The position numbers were made by a program, and so were the translations under genes. The notes under the pieces were generated by a model, which was not told the DNA's origin, did not search any database, and was given only the letters and a program-made list of their open reading frames with translations. Of a DNA stretch of 64,000 nucleotides, positions 8,008 to 16,996 are shown one piece after another. Each line of letters begins with the position of its first letter. The stretch's first letter is position 1. Source of the DNA: Microbispora sp. H11081 (GTDB lineage: Bacteria > Actinomycetota > Actinomycetes > Streptosporangiales > Streptosporangiaceae); contig NZ_JABBWV010000004.1 in assembly GCF_012999535.1 (NCBI RefSeq), forward strand, positions 434,001-498,000, given 5' to 3'.

Positions 8008-8802
8008 CTACCTGCCCTCGAAGCGGGGGCGTTCCCTGTCGAGGAACGCCTTTGTCGCCGCCGCGTGGTCGGCGGTGGCCGCGCACTCGTCCTGAAGCTC
8101 CGCCTCCCGCTCCAGCGCGTCGGCCAGGGAGCTGGACGCCGCGTGGTCCAGCGCCGCCTTCGTCGCGGCGTACGCCCGGGTGGGCCCCTGCGCGAGCCGT
8201 ACGGCGAGGTCCCGGGCGGCGGACGCCAGCCGGTCGGCCGGGACCACCTCGCCGACCAGGCCGAGCTCCAGGGCCCTGGCGGCGTCCACGACCTCGCCGA
8301 GCAGCAGCAACTCCCTGGCGCGCGCGGGGCCGACGAGCCGCTGCAGGGTCCACGACGCGCCGGAGTCGGGCGCGAGCCCGATCCCGGTGAACGCCATCGC
8401 GAACCTCGCGCCCTCCGCCGCCACCCGGAAGTCGCACGCGAACGCCAGCGAGGCGCCCGCCCCCGCGGCGACGCCGTTGACGGCGGCCACGACGGGCTTG
8501 CCCATCGTGGCGACGGCCAGCACGATCGGGTTGTAGTGCTCGCGCACGGTGTTCGCCAGCCCGAGGCCGCTTTCGAGGTTGCCGGCGTGCTCGCGCAGGT
8601 CCTGCCCCGCGCAGAAGGCCCGGCCCGCGCCGGTGATGAGCACGGCCCGCGCCGACGCGTCCTCGGCGGCGCGGCGCACGGCCGCGAGCAGGTCGGTCTT
8701 CATGGCGACGGTCAGCGAGTTCATCGCGTCGGGGCGGTTCAGGGTGATCGTGGCGACGGCCTCGTCGACGTCGTAGGTCACGGTGTCGTAGGTCGCGGTC
8801 AT
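8008..8802 (-). CDS. Enoyl-CoA hydratase/isomerase family protein
   Basis: The 264-residue crotonase-fold protein contains 'ITLNRPDAMNSLTVAM', 'GAGRAFCAGQDLREHAGNLE' (oxyanion-hole region) and 'MGKPVVAAVNGVAAGAGASL' (second oxyanion strand). The 'GQDL' form and 'APDSGASWTLQRLVG' resemble PaaG-type ring-1,2-epoxyphenylacetyl-CoA isomerases. The gene lies one base after a PaaX-type repressor gene, yet no other paa gene is present, so the substrate is open. The ATG at 8802 has GGAG 9 bases upstream; an ATG at 8817 would overlap paaX by 14 bases. Confidence 0.9.
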   Translation of the reverse strand: MTATYDTVTYDVDEAVATITLNRPDAMNSLTVAMKTDLLAAVRRAAEDASARAVLITGAGRAFCAGQDLREHAGNLESGLGLANTVREHYNPIVLAVATMGKPVVAAVNGVAAGAGASLAFACDFRVAAEGARFAMAFTGIGLAPDSGASWTLQRLVGPARARELLLLGEVVDAARALELGLVGEVVPADRLASAARDLAVRLAQGPTRAYAATKAALDHAASSSLADALEREAELQDECAATADHAAATKAFLDRERPRFEGR

Positions 8803-8803
8803 C

Positions 8804-9577
8804 TCAGGCGGCTCCATTCAGCGTGCGATCCACGAACGCGGCGGCGGCGGGCAGCAGCCGCGCGGCCTCCCGCTCGAAGAAGACGCGGGCCTTCTCGCCC
8901 TGCCAGCCGGGCGGCAGCAGGTCGGCGGGCAGTCCGGGATCGCGGAACAGGAAGTTGCGCCAGCCGTGCACCAGCCTGCTGCGGACGGCGAAGACCCGGT
9001 CGTCCGGGGCGTCTTCTGGCAGTGAGCCGACCAGGTCCGCGGCGCTGGCCAGCCAATCCTCGTACGCGTCGCCGATGGCGTCCAGGTCCCACGCGCGGGC
9101 GAGCAGGTCACGGGGGTCGCCCTCGAACGCCGCGTCGAACCGGTGGGCGGGCACCCGCAGCGCGTCGAGCTCCGGCGAGGGCCGGGGGCCGATCCAGGTC
9201 GTCTCGGACAGGGGGGCGTACCCGAGGAACGAGAGGTCGGCCCGCAGCCGCTCGCGCCGCGCCCGGTCCCTGACCGGTTCGAGCACCAGGACGTGCCAGC
9301 GGCCGGTCCACGGCGCGTCGCCTACGCGGTAGACGCGGGCCGCCGTCTCGTCGAGCCTGCGTTCGCACTTCGGTGTGACCGCGTATCCCGGTCCCTGCGG
9401 TAAACGCACGGGGTCGAGCCAGCCCTGTCTGACCATGCGGGATATCGCGGTCCGTACGGCCGGGGCCGCGATGTCGAGTGGCGCGAGCAGCCGCACGAGC
9501 GCGGCCACGCAGGCACGGCCGCCACGGGTGCGAAGGTGGTCCCCATAGAGATCGAAAAGCGCAGCTCGGGCGTTCAC
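8804..9577 (-). CDS. PaaX family transcriptional regulator
   Basis: The 257-residue product has the N-terminal winged-helix region starting 'ARAALFDLYGDHLRTRGGR' with 'VRTAISRMVRQGWLDP', and a central 'WTGRWHVLVLEPVRDRARR' and 'RADLSFLGYAPLSETTWIGP' typical of PaaX. PaaX proteins repress aromatic catabolism genes and respond to aryl-CoA thioesters. It is likely transcribed with, and controls, the downstream enoyl-CoA hydratase. The GTG at 9577 gives the standard N-terminus; the longer reading adds 18 unlikely residues. Confidence 0.92.
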   Translation of the reverse strand: MNARAALFDLYGDHLRTRGGRACVAALVRLLAPLDIAAPAVRTAISRMVRQGWLDPVRLPQGPGYAVTPKCERRLDETAARVYRVGDAPWTGRWHVLVLEPVRDRARRERLRADLSFLGYAPLSETTWIGPRPSPELDALRVPAHRFDAAFEGDPRDLLARAWDLDAIGDAYEDWLASAADLVGSLPEDAPDDRVFAVRSRLVHGWRNFLFRDPGLPADLLPPGWQGEKARVFFEREAARLLPAAAAFVDRTLNGAA

Positions 9578-9757
9578 CCCACCCAGTGTGGGGTCACGTC
9601 CGGTCTGTCCACAACGCGTGGGACGCCGCATTGATCCACTGACCGGAGCCGGGCCGTTACCTTTTTGAGCTCGGAGGCGGGATAATAGAACATCACAGAA
9701 ACGTGAATACGCCGGTTACCCTCCGGGGCGGCCGACAACGCGGGAAGGGATACACGC

Positions 9758-9925
9758 ATGGCGGCGATGAAGCCGCGGACCGGTGACGGTCCGCTGGAGG
9801 TCACCAAGGAAGGACGGGGCATCGTCATGCGGGTCCCTCTCGAAGGTGGCGGCCGACTCGTCGTGGAGCTGTCCGCGGACGAGGCCGGTGCCCTCGGCGA
9901 CGCGCTGAAGAAGGTGGTCGGCTGA
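9758..9925 (+). CDS. DUF3117 domain protein (55 residues)
   Basis: A short gene encodes MAAMKPRTGDGPLEVTKEGR, then a basic/hydrophobic segment 'GIVMRVPLEGGGRLVVELS' and 'ADEAGALGDALKKVVG'. This is the highly conserved actinobacterial DUF3117 protein (compare Rv1211 in M. tuberculosis, also next to tag). The ATG at 9758 is preceded by GGGAAGGGA. Function is unknown. Confidence 0.9.
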   Translation: MAAMKPRTGDGPLEVTKEGRGIVMRVPLEGGGRLVVELSADEAGALGDALKKVVG

Positions 9926-9949
9926 TCGTTCAGCCGACCTGTTCGATTA

Positions 9950-9985
9950 ACGGCCCTGGCGGCGGGTGATCCCGCCCCGGGGCCG
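9950..9985 (+). terminator. Hairpin after the DUF3117 gene
   Basis: The inner stem ggcggg(9961-9966)-tgat-cccgcc(9971-9976) is flanked by cggccc and ggggccg, which can extend it. It lies 25 bases after the DUF3117 stop and just before the pepA ribosome site, so it may act as a terminator or attenuator. Confidence 0.5.
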
Positions 9986-10002
9986 CCCTGTTGGAGGTGG
10001 AC

Positions 10003-11433
10003 GTGCCCATCGAGACCACGCCGGTCCTCACCGGTGTCCGCGGCGCAGAGCCCGCGCCGGACGCCGAGCTGGTGGCCCTGCCCTTCGGTCCTGACCTGAC
10101 CCCCGCCGCCGCGCCCTGGCTCGAGTCGCCCGTGCCGGTGGACGCGCTGCTCGCGCATTACGAGGCCAAGGGAGAGCCCGGCGAGGTCGTGGAGGTGCCG
10201 ACGGCGCGGGAAGGCTCCGTGCGCCGCGTCCTGCTGTACGGCGTCGGCGACGCCTCGGCCGCCGCGCTGCGCAAGGCCGGGGCGTCCGTCGCGCGGCGGG
10301 CGAAGGGCCGGGCCTCGCTGTCGGTCGTCGTCCCGTCCGAGGGGGAGACCGCCGCCCTGGTCGAGGGGGCGCTGCTCGCGGCGTACACGTTCACCATCGG
10401 CAACGGCCGCGCCAAGTCCGTGGGGGAGATCGTCTTCCTCGGCGGGGACGAGCGGGAGCTGAGGCGCGGCGAGACGGTCGCGCGGGCCACCGCGCTCGCC
10501 CGCGACCTCGTGAACACCCCGTCGTCGGTGAAGACGCCCGCGTGGCTCGCCGACCAGGCCAAGGCGGTCGCGGCCGAGTCAGGGCTCGCCGTACGGGTGT
10601 GGGAGGGGTCCGAGCTCGGCGAGTTCGGCGGCATCAGGGCGGTCGGGCAGGGCTCGATCAGCCCGCCGCGCCTGGTCCAGCTCTCCTACACGCCGGAGAA
10701 CCCGCGCGCCCACGTGGTGCTCGTGGGCAAGGGCATCACGTTCGACACCGGCGGCCTGTCCCTCAAGCCCACCGAGGGCATGAAGACCATGAAGACGGAC
10801 ATGGCGGGCGGCGCCACGGTCATCGCCGCGATGAGCGCGCTGGCGGCCTTCGACGTGCCCGTGCGGGTCACCGGCCTCGTCGCGTGCGCGGAGAACTCGA
10901 TCTCGGGATCGGCGCAGCGGCCGGGAGACGTCATCACCCAGTACGGCGGGCGCACGGTAGAGGTGCTGAACACCGACGCCGAGGGCCGTCTGGTGCTGGC
11001 CGACGCCCTGGCGTACGCGGACGCCGAACTCGACCCCGACGTCGTCGTCGACGTCGCGACCCTGACAGGCGCGGCGAAGATCGCGCTCGGCCAGTCGCTC
11101 GGGGCGGTCTACGCGACCGACGACGCGCTGGCCGCGGCGCTGACCGCCGCGGGGGAGGCCAGCGGGGAGCGGCTGTGGCGGATGCCACTCGTCGACGACT
11201 ACCGCGCGATGCTCGACTCAGAGGTGGCCGACCTGGCCAACGTCGACCGGACGATGTCGGGTGCGGCAGGGTCGATCGCGGCGGCGCTGTTCCTGCGCGA
11301 GTTCACCGGCGGGCGGCCCTGGGCACACCTGGACATCGCGGGGCCCGCGCGGGCCGGCTCGGACGAGGGGGAGATCACCAAGGGGGGCACCGGCTTCGGC
11401 GTGCGCCTGCTCCTGCGTTACCTGACCGCCTGA
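10003..11433 (+). CDS. pepA: Leucyl aminopeptidase (M17)
   Basis: The 476-residue protein has an N-terminal macro-like domain and the C-terminal M17 catalytic domain. Metal and active-site motifs are 'VGKGITFDTGGLSLKPTEGM', 'MKTDMAGGATVIAA' and the signature 'NTDAEGRL' (about residue 322), all intact. It removes N-terminal residues from peptides in the cytoplasm. GGAGGTGG precedes the GTG at 10003, so this start is preferred over the TTG at 9991. Confidence 0.95.
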   Translation: MPIETTPVLTGVRGAEPAPDAELVALPFGPDLTPAAAPWLESPVPVDALLAHYEAKGEPGEVVEVPTAREGSVRRVLLYGVGDASAAALRKAGASVARRAKGRASLSVVVPSEGETAALVEGALLAAYTFTIGNGRAKSVGEIVFLGGDERELRRGETVARATALARDLVNTPSSVKTPAWLADQAKAVAAESGLAVRVWEGSELGEFGGIRAVGQGSISPPRLVQLSYTPENPRAHVVLVGKGITFDTGGLSLKPTEGMKTMKTDMAGGATVIAAMSALAAFDVPVRVTGLVACAENSISGSAQRPGDVITQYGGRTVEVLNTDAEGRLVLADALAYADAELDPDVVVDVATLTGAAKIALGQSLGAVYATDDALAAALTAAGEASGERLWRMPLVDDYRAMLDSEVADLANVDRTMSGAAGSIAAALFLREFTGGRPWAHLDIAGPARAGSDEGEITKGGTGFGVRLLLRYLTA

Positions 11434-11455
11434 AGGCCGTTCGGGGAGATCTCCG

Positions 11456-12085
11456 TCAGGTCAGCTTGACGGCGGCCAGCAGGCCGGAACCGAGCGGCAG
11501 CATCAGCGGGCGCAGGCGATCGTCGTTCCTGACGAGCTTGCCCAGCTCCCTGACCGCCACGGTGTCGGGGTCGCGCTGGGTCGGGTCGGCCACCTGGTCG
11601 CCGCAGAAGGCGTCGCAGAAGACCACGACACCGCCCTGGCGCAGGAGCCGTACCGACTCGGTGAGGTAGTCGATGTACTCCTGCTTGGCCGCGTCGCAGA
11701 AGACCATGTCGTAGCCGCCGTCGGCGAGGCGGGGGAGGACGTCGAGCGCGCGGCCGCCGATCAGCCGGATCCTGCTGCCGGAGAACCCGGCCTCCGCGAA
11801 CGTCTGGCGGGCCATGCGCTGGTGCTCCGGCTCCACGTCCACACTCGTGAGCGTGCCGTCCGGGCGCATGCCGCGCAGCAGCCACAGGCCGGAGACCCCG
11901 CACCCGGTGCCGACCTCCACGACCGAGCGCGCGCTCACCACGGTGGCGAGGAAGCAGAGCGCCGCCCCGCACCCGGGCAGGATCGGGTGCGCCCCGACCT
12001 CGATGCCCCGCCGGCGCGCGGTCCGCAGGATGTCGTCCTCCGGGACGAACTCCTCCGCGTACTCCAGGCTGGCCGGTGTCGCCAT
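11456..12085 (-). CDS. O-methyltransferase, SAM dependent
   Basis: The 209-residue protein is a class I methyltransferase of the catechol/caffeoyl-CoA O-methyltransferase type: 'SVVEVGTGCGVSGLWLLRGM' binds SAM, 'DGTLTSVDVEPEH' follows, and 'YDMVFCDAAKQEYIDYL' carries the metal-binding Asp. It is divergent from sigE as in M. tuberculosis (Rv1220c). The ATG at 12085 has a strong GGAGGGGGAGG site. Natural substrate unknown. Confidence 0.9.
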   Translation of the reverse strand: MATPASLEYAEEFVPEDDILRTARRRGIEVGAHPILPGCGAALCFLATVVSARSVVEVGTGCGVSGLWLLRGMRPDGTLTSVDVEPEHQRMARQTFAEAGFSGSRIRLIGGRALDVLPRLADGGYDMVFCDAAKQEYIDYLTESVRLLRQGGVVVFCDAFCGDQVADPTQRDPDTVAVRELGKLVRNDDRLRPLMLPLGSGLLAAVKLT

Positions 12086-12143
12086 CGGCCTCCCCCTCCC
12101 CTGCTTCATCCTGGTCGCAGCCTAGGGGAGTCGGACCGGAACG

Positions 12144-12169
12144 GGAACTCACGCCACAACGGGGACGTT
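12144..12169 (+). promoter_or_regulatory. Candidate ECF sigma-factor (SigE-type) promoter upstream of sigE
   Basis: GGAAC at 12144-12148 and GTT at 12167-12169 are 18 bases apart, matching the GGAAC-N18-GTT pattern of mycobacterial SigE/SigH-type promoters. It lies about 100 bases before the likely sigE start, in keeping with autoregulation of this gene. Confidence 0.55.
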
Positions 12170-12276
12170 GCACGCTTTGAACGGTCTTTGTTCGAGACCG
12201 CTCGGCCCGCGGTGCGCAGGAAGGGGCGAAACCAGGCACTATGGCTGTAGCGACGATCCTGCAGAGAGGAATGCCG

Positions 12277-12879
12277 GTGGATGAGCACGACCACCAGGCG
12301 GAGACTTCGGTATCCGACTGGACGCCTCCCACCTGGGAGGAGGTCGTCCGAACTCATTCAGCTCGGGTCTACCGGCTGGCCTATCGGCTGACGGGCAACG
12401 TCCACGACGCCGAGGACCTCACCCAGGAGGTCTTCGTCCGGGTCTTCCGGTCCCTGTCGAGCTACACCCCCGGCACGTTCGAGGGGTGGTTGCACCGGAT
12501 CACGACGAACCTCTTCCTCGACACGGCGCGGCGCAAGCAGCGCATCCGCTTCGAAGGGCTCGCGGACGACGCCGCGGAACGGCTGCACGGCCGTGAGCCG
12601 TCGCCGGCGCAGGCGTACGACGACGCGCACCTGGAGCCCGACATCCAGGCCGCGCTCGACGCGCTGGCGCCGGAGTTCCGGGCGGCCGTGGTGCTGTGCG
12701 ACATCGAGGGACTGTCCTACGAAGAGATCGCCGCGACGCTCGGCGTGAAACTCGGCACGGTGCGCAGCCGCATCCACCGCGGGCGCGCCCAACTGCGGGA
12801 GGCGCTCGACCACCGGGCGCCCTCGGCGAACCGGAACGGCGACCAAACCCCCCCTTCATTCAGCAGGGAGGGACTGTGA
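12277..12879 (+). CDS. sigE: ECF RNA polymerase sigma factor SigE
   Basis: The product (200 residues from this start) has region 2 '[20 protein letters not shown]' with '[14 protein letters not shown]', and '[20 protein letters not shown]', and region 4 '[20 protein letters not shown]' followed by '[17 protein letters not shown]'. It closely follows M. tuberculosis SigE, an envelope-stress sigma factor. I prefer the GTG at 12277, which has GAGAGGA 6 bases upstream; ATGs at 12241 and 12271 are in frame but poorly placed relative to ribosome sites. Its stop overlaps the anti-sigma start by 4 bases (GTGA). Confidence 0.93.
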   Translation: MDEHDHQAETSVSDWTPPTWEEVVRTHSARVYRLAYRLTGNVHDAEDLTQEVFVRVFRSLSSYTPGTFEGWLHRITTNLFLDTARRKQRIRFEGLADDAAERLHGREPSPAQAYDDAHLEPDIQAALDALAPEFRAAVVLCDIEGLSYEEIAATLGVKLGTVRSRIHRGRAQLREALDHRAPSANRNGDQTPPSFSREGL

Positions 12880-13439
12880 GTCATCTTGGCGAGCGCGTCT
12901 CCGCGCTCATCGACGGCGAACTCAGTCACAACGAGCGAGAACGCGCGCTCGCGCACCTGACGTTCTGCGCGGACTGCCGCGCGGAGGTCGACACGATGCG
13001 GGCGCTGAAGACCCGGTTGCGGTCCCTGGATCCGCCCGCGATGCCGGCGGACCTCACCATGTCGCTGCTGCGCATGGCGGAGCCTGGAGGGCCGTTGCCG
13101 CCGCGGATGCGGCCCTTTCCCGACCATCCGGCCTTCGGCGCCGGGCGGCTTCCCGGCATGCACGCCGCGGGACCGCTGGACAACCGGCCCCGCGGCAGAG
13201 ACGCGGGACGATCGGGTCCCGGGCGGCCAGGCAGGGTCAGACGGGCGGGATACGTCGTCGTGGGAATGGCCGGCGCCGCCGTCGCCCTCGGCACCATGCT
13301 CATGGCCGGCGGATCCGCCGCCACCCCGAACCCGACGCCCGGCCAGATGTTCTATCAGCATCCCGCCCAGAACAGGGCGCCCGTGGTGAGCGTGTCGCCC
13401 AGCCCGTCGCCCAGCGTGGTCAAGGGGCCTTCGCGCTGA
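12876..13439 (+). CDS. rseA: Anti-sigma factor, zinc-finger ZAS type (RseA-like)
   Basis: The 187-residue product begins with a ZAS domain: '[20 protein letters not shown]' and then '[13 protein letters not shown]', giving the His-x3-Cys-x2-Cys zinc motif. After a linker rich in Pro/Gly/Arg there is one membrane segment (about residues 126-146, '[20 protein letters not shown]') and a Pro/Ser-rich outer tail ('[10 protein letters not shown]'). It should bind SigE and hold it inactive. The start overlaps sigE by 4 bases, so the two are translationally coupled. Confidence 0.92.
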   Translation: MSHLGERVSALIDGELSHNERERALAHLTFCADCRAEVDTMRALKTRLRSLDPPAMPADLTMSLLRMAEPGGPLPPRMRPFPDHPAFGAGRLPGMHAAGPLDNRPRGRDAGRSGPGRPGRVRRAGYVVVGMAGAAVALGTMLMAGGSAATPNPTPGQMFYQHPAQNRAPVVSVSPSPSPSVVKGPSR

Positions 13440-13562
13440 CCGGAGGAGACCGCATACGATCGGCACCGCAGCCGTCGTGTGCCGTGTCCTCGGGGTTTCC
13501 GGCGTGTTCCGGCGTCACGCGGCCGCAAGCGGATGACCCGTGCGCAAGGAGTGAGTGCCGCG

Positions 13563-14906
13563 ATGACCGACAACACGCGTTCCCACGGCGCGTCGGACCG
13601 GCCCGAGTTCCTTCCCGCGGGCGGGGAGCCGCCCCAGGAGCCCTCCCAGGAGCCGCCTGCGGGCCTGTGGGGCGCCTATGGTCAGGAGACCTCCCCAGGA
13701 GGCCCTCCGCCGCCCACCGGCGCGTACGGCATGGGCCCCGGCTGGGCGCCGCCGCCGCTCTACCCCGCGGCGCCGCGGCGTGAGCCGCGCGGCCCCAACA
13801 TCGCGTTGTACGCCGCGCTCGCCGTGGTCATCGCGCTCGTGTCGGGTGGGGCGGCGAGCTGGGGGACGTACCTGCTGACGCGCCCTGCCTCCGGCATCGA
13901 CCCCGACTTCTCGCTCCGCGCTCCGTCGAAGCAGCCCACCGCCCGGCCGCCGGAGTCGGTGGCGGGGGTGGCCGCCAAGGTCCTGCCCAGCGTGGTCTCG
14001 CTGGAGGTCAAGGGCAACAGCGAGGCCGGCACCGGCTCCGGCTTCGTGATCAAGGGCGGCTACATCGTCACCAACAACCACGTCGTGGCCGTCGCCGGGC
14101 AGGTGGGCGAGATCCGCGTGCGCTACAACGACCGCTCCTCCTCGGGCGCGCGTGTCGTCGGCCGCGACCCCAACTCCGACATCGCGGTGGTCAAGCCCGA
14201 CGCGCCGGTCAGAGCGCCTGAGCTTCCTCTCGGCAACTCCGACGGCGCGGTCGTCGGTGATCCGGTCATCGCGGTCGGCTCGCCACTCGGCCTGAGCGGC
14301 ACCGTCACCACCGGCATCATCAGCTCGCTCAACCGCCCGGTCGAGGCGGGCGGCAGCACGGGGTCGGACTACGCGCTCATCAACGCGATCCAGACGGACG
14401 CCGCCATCAACCCCGGCAACTCGGGCGGCCCCCTGGTCAACGCCTCCGGCGAGGTGATCGGGGTGAACTCGGCGATCGCCACGGTCGGCGGCTCCCTGCT
14501 GGGCCAGCAGTCGGGCAGCATCGGCCTCGGCTTCGCGATCCCGGTGAACCAGGTGCGCCGCATCGCCCAGGAGCTCATCACCACGGGATCGGCCCGCACC
14601 TCCAGGATCGGCATCACGATCGACCAGAGCTACCAGGGCCAGGGTGTGCGGATCGCCACCGAGACGACCGGGGGCGCGGAGCCGGTCACCCCCGGCGGAC
14701 CGGCCGCGAAGGCGGGGCTGCGCCCGGGGGACGTCATCCTCGAGGTCGACGGTCAGCCGGTCGGCGACAGCAGGGAGCTGATCGTCAACATCCGCAGCAG
14801 AGCCCCGGGCGATCAGGTGCGGATCAAGTTCCGGCACGACGGGGAGGTCCGTACGGCCACCGTCACCGTGGGCGCGGCGCCGGTTCCCAGCGCCCAACCC
14901 TCGTGA
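13563..14906 (+). CDS. htrA: HtrA/DegP-like membrane serine protease with PDZ domain
   Basis: The 447-residue protein has a cytoplasmic Pro/Gly-rich N-terminus, one membrane segment (about residues 80-103, 'IALYAALAVVIALVSGGAAS'), a trypsin-like domain with the triad His in 'VTNNHVVAV', Asp in 'NSDIAVVK' and Ser in 'NPGNSGGPL', and a C-terminal PDZ domain ('GGPAAKAGLRPGDVILEVDG'). It should act outside the membrane in envelope quality control. It follows sigE and its anti-sigma factor as in M. tuberculosis (Rv1223). AAGGAG lies about 11 bases before the chosen ATG at 13563. Confidence 0.94.
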   Translation: MTDNTRSHGASDRPEFLPAGGEPPQEPSQEPPAGLWGAYGQETSPGGPPPPTGAYGMGPGWAPPPLYPAAPRREPRGPNIALYAALAVVIALVSGGAASWGTYLLTRPASGIDPDFSLRAPSKQPTARPPESVAGVAAKVLPSVVSLEVKGNSEAGTGSGFVIKGGYIVTNNHVVAVAGQVGEIRVRYNDRSSSGARVVGRDPNSDIAVVKPDAPVRAPELPLGNSDGAVVGDPVIAVGSPLGLSGTVTTGIISSLNRPVEAGGSTGSDYALINAIQTDAAINPGNSGGPLVNASGEVIGVNSAIATVGGSLLGQQSGSIGLGFAIPVNQVRRIAQELITTGSARTSRIGITIDQSYQGQGVRIATETTGGAEPVTPGGPAAKAGLRPGDVILEVDGQPVGDSRELIVNIRSRAPGDQVRIKFRHDGEVRTATVTVGAAPVPSAQPS

Positions 14907-14982
14907 ACCGGCCCTCGGCCGTCCGGAGCTTCGGGCGCGGGCATTAGTCTGATTTCAGTCGTACCTGCAGGAGGAGATCGCC

Positions 14983-15330
14983 ATGTTCGGACTCGGCTGG
15001 GCAGAGGCCCTGGCGCTGGTGGTCATCGCCCTGCTCGTGTTCGGGCCGGAGAAGCTGCCCCAGGCCGCCTCGCAGGCGGGCCGTACGCTCCGGCAACTGC
15101 GGCAGATGGCCAACAACGCCAAGGAAGACCTTCAGGCCAACATGGGGCCCGAGTTCGCCAACTTCGACCCGGCGGACCTGAACCCCAAGAACTTCGTGCG
15201 CAAGCACCTGCTCGACGACGTGGAGAAGGACTGGAACGCCACCCCCGGAGTGGGGACGGAGACCGAGACCACCCCCACGCCGGAGCTGGGCGTGGGGGAG
15301 ATCCCGCCGTACGACAACGAGGCGACCTGA
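14983..15330 (+). CDS. tatB: Twin-arginine translocase subunit TatB
   Basis: The 115-residue product starts 'MFGLGWAEALALVVIALLVF' followed by 'GPEKLP', the TatA/B membrane helix and hinge, then an amphipathic helix ('GRTLRQLRQMANNAKEDL'). The adjacent acidic/Asn segment 'EFANFDPADLNPKNFVRKHL' is typical of actinobacterial TatB rather than TatA. It is part of the folded-protein export complex. GGAGGAGA precedes the ATG. It follows htrA, as in M. tuberculosis. Confidence 0.93.
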   Translation: MFGLGWAEALALVVIALLVFGPEKLPQAASQAGRTLRQLRQMANNAKEDLQANMGPEFANFDPADLNPKNFVRKHLLDDVEKDWNATPGVGTETETTPTPELGVGEIPPYDNEAT

Positions 15331-15334
15331 CCGG

Positions 15335-16474
15335 TCAGTGCTTGACCGGTGAGATGTCGAGCTTCAGGCCCTTGAGGCTGGTCGGCTTCTTGCCGAGGCC
15401 GGACGCGATCCGGATCAGCTCAGCCGCCGCCGGGGCGTCGGGGTCGGTGAGCACGAGCGGCTTGCCCTCGTCGCCGCCCTCACGCAGCCGCATGTCGATC
15501 GGCACCTGACCGAGCAGCGGCACCCGCGCGCCCAGCGTGCGGGTCAGCGCGTCGGCCACGGTCTGGCCGCCGCCCTCGCCGAACACCGAGATGCGCTCGT
15601 CGCAGTGCGGGCAGGGCAGCCACGCCATGTTCTCGATGACGCCGGCGATCTGCTGGTGGGTCTGGGCGGCGATCGACCCGGCGCGCTCGGCCACCTCGGC
15701 GGCGGCCTGCTGCGGGGTCGTCACGACGAGGAGCTCGGCCGTGGGCAGGCGCTGGGCGACGGAGATGGCGATGTCGCCGGTGCCCGGGGGCAGGTCCATC
15801 AGCAGGACGTCGAGGTCGCCCCAGTAGACGTCGGTGAGGAACTGGTAGAGCGCGCGGTCGAGCATCGGGCCGCGCCACACCACGGGAGTGTTGCCGTCGG
15901 GCTTGAACATGCCGACCGAGATGACCTTGATGTCATGCGCCACCGGCGGCATGATCATGTCTTGGACCTTGGTGGGCCGCTCGCTCACGCCGAGCATGCG
16001 CGGCACCGAGTGGCCGTAGATGTCGGCGTCCACGACGCCGACCTTCAGGCCCTGGGACGCCATCGCCGCGGCGAGGTTCACCGTGACGGACGACTTGCCG
16101 ACGCCGCCCTTGCCGCTCGCGACCGCGAACACGCGGGTCAGCGAACCGGGCTTGGCGAAGGGGATCTCCTTCTCCGGCCCGCGGTCGCCGCGCAGCTTCG
16201 TCTGCAGCTCCTTGCGCTGGTCCTCACTCATGACGTCCAGGTCCACCTGAACGCGGGTGACGCCGTCGACCTTGGAGACCGCCTCGGTGACGTCGCGGGT
16301 GATCCTGTCCTTCAGCGGACACCCGGCGACGGTGAGCAACACACGGACGCGCACCACCCCGTCCGGGGAGACGTCCACGTCGTCGACCATGCCGAGGTCG
16401 GTGATCGGCCGGCGAATCTCGGGGTCGTTGACCGTCGCCAGCGCGGCCATGACCAGTTCAGGGGATGCTGCCAT
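15335..16474 (-). CDS. mrp: Mrp/ApbC family iron-sulfur cluster carrier ATPase
   Basis: The 379-residue protein has an N-terminal DUF59/MIP18 domain ('VNDPEIRRPITDLGMVDDV') and a P-loop ATPase domain with the deviant Walker A 'ASGKGGVGKSSVTVNLA', 'GVVDADIYGHSVPRMLG' and 'DLPPGTGDIAISVAQ'. 'LPCPHCDE' supplies the CxxC cluster ligands. It should carry and transfer Fe-S clusters. It converges on tatB with 4 bases between stops. Confidence 0.94.
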   Translation of the reverse strand: MAASPELVMAALATVNDPEIRRPITDLGMVDDVDVSPDGVVRVRVLLTVAGCPLKDRITRDVTEAVSKVDGVTRVQVDLDVMSEDQRKELQTKLRGDRGPEKEIPFAKPGSLTRVFAVASGKGGVGKSSVTVNLAAAMASQGLKVGVVDADIYGHSVPRMLGVSERPTKVQDMIMPPVAHDIKVISVGMFKPDGNTPVVWRGPMLDRALYQFLTDVYWGDLDVLLMDLPPGTGDIAISVAQRLPTAELLVVTTPQQAAAEVAERAGSIAAQTHQQIAGVIENMAWLPCPHCDERISVFGEGGGQTVADALTRTLGARVPLLGQVPIDMRLREGGDEGKPLVLTDPDAPAAAELIRIASGLGKKPTSLKGLKLDISPVKH

Positions 16475-16491
16475 GAATCCATGCTATGGAC

Positions 16492-16986
16492 TCAGCGCGG
16501 GTTCTCCGAACCCGCCCCGGGTGATCTGTTCCCTGCTTCGGCCAACTCCTCCCGCAGGCGCTGGAGCTCCGAGCGGATGTAGTCGCGCGTGGCCACCTCG
16601 CCGAGCGCCATGCGCAGGCCGGCGATCTCCCGGGTGAGGTACTCGATCTCGGCCTGGTCGCGCTCGGCCGCCATCCTGTCCTGCTCGTACTGGACGCGGT
16701 CGCGGTCGGCCTGCCGGTTCTGCGCGAGCAGGATCAGCGGCGCGGCGTACGACGCCTGGAGCGAGAGCATCAGGGTCAGGAAGATGAACGGGTAGGGGTC
16801 GAACGTGACCGGCATGAACACGTTCCACAGCAGCCACACCGTGACGAACACGGTCATGTAGACGATGAACCGCGCGGTGCCGAGGAAGCGTGCGAACCGT
16901 TCGGAGAACTCGCCGAACGCCTCGGGGTCGTAGTAGAGCCGCAGCCGCGGGGTCAGCTCACGCGGCTGGTCGAGGCGTTCTGTCAT
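16492..16986 (-). CDS. DUF1003 membrane protein
   Basis: The 164-residue product has 'FSERFARFLGTARFIVYMTV' leading into a first membrane helix, then 'PYPFIFLTLMLSLQASYAAP' as the second, followed by a long charged coiled coil ('LILLAQNRQADRDRVQYEQD'...). This is the DUF1003 arrangement. The order MgtE-N/CBS, DUF1003, Mrp on one strand matches M. tuberculosis (Rv1232c-Rv1229c region), and gaps of 10-17 bases suggest one transcript. Function unknown. Confidence 0.88.
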   Translation of the reverse strand: MTERLDQPRELTPRLRLYYDPEAFGEFSERFARFLGTARFIVYMTVFVTVWLLWNVFMPVTFDPYPFIFLTLMLSLQASYAAPLILLAQNRQADRDRVQYEQDRMAAERDQAEIEYLTREIAGLRMALGEVATRDYIRSELQRLREELAEAGNRSPGAGSENPR

Positions 16987-16996
16987 GTGCGATCGG

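Noticed and set aside
8008-9577. Phenylacetate catabolic cluster
   Set aside because: Only a PaaX-type regulator and one crotonase are present; none of paaABCDE, paaK or paaZ is in the window.
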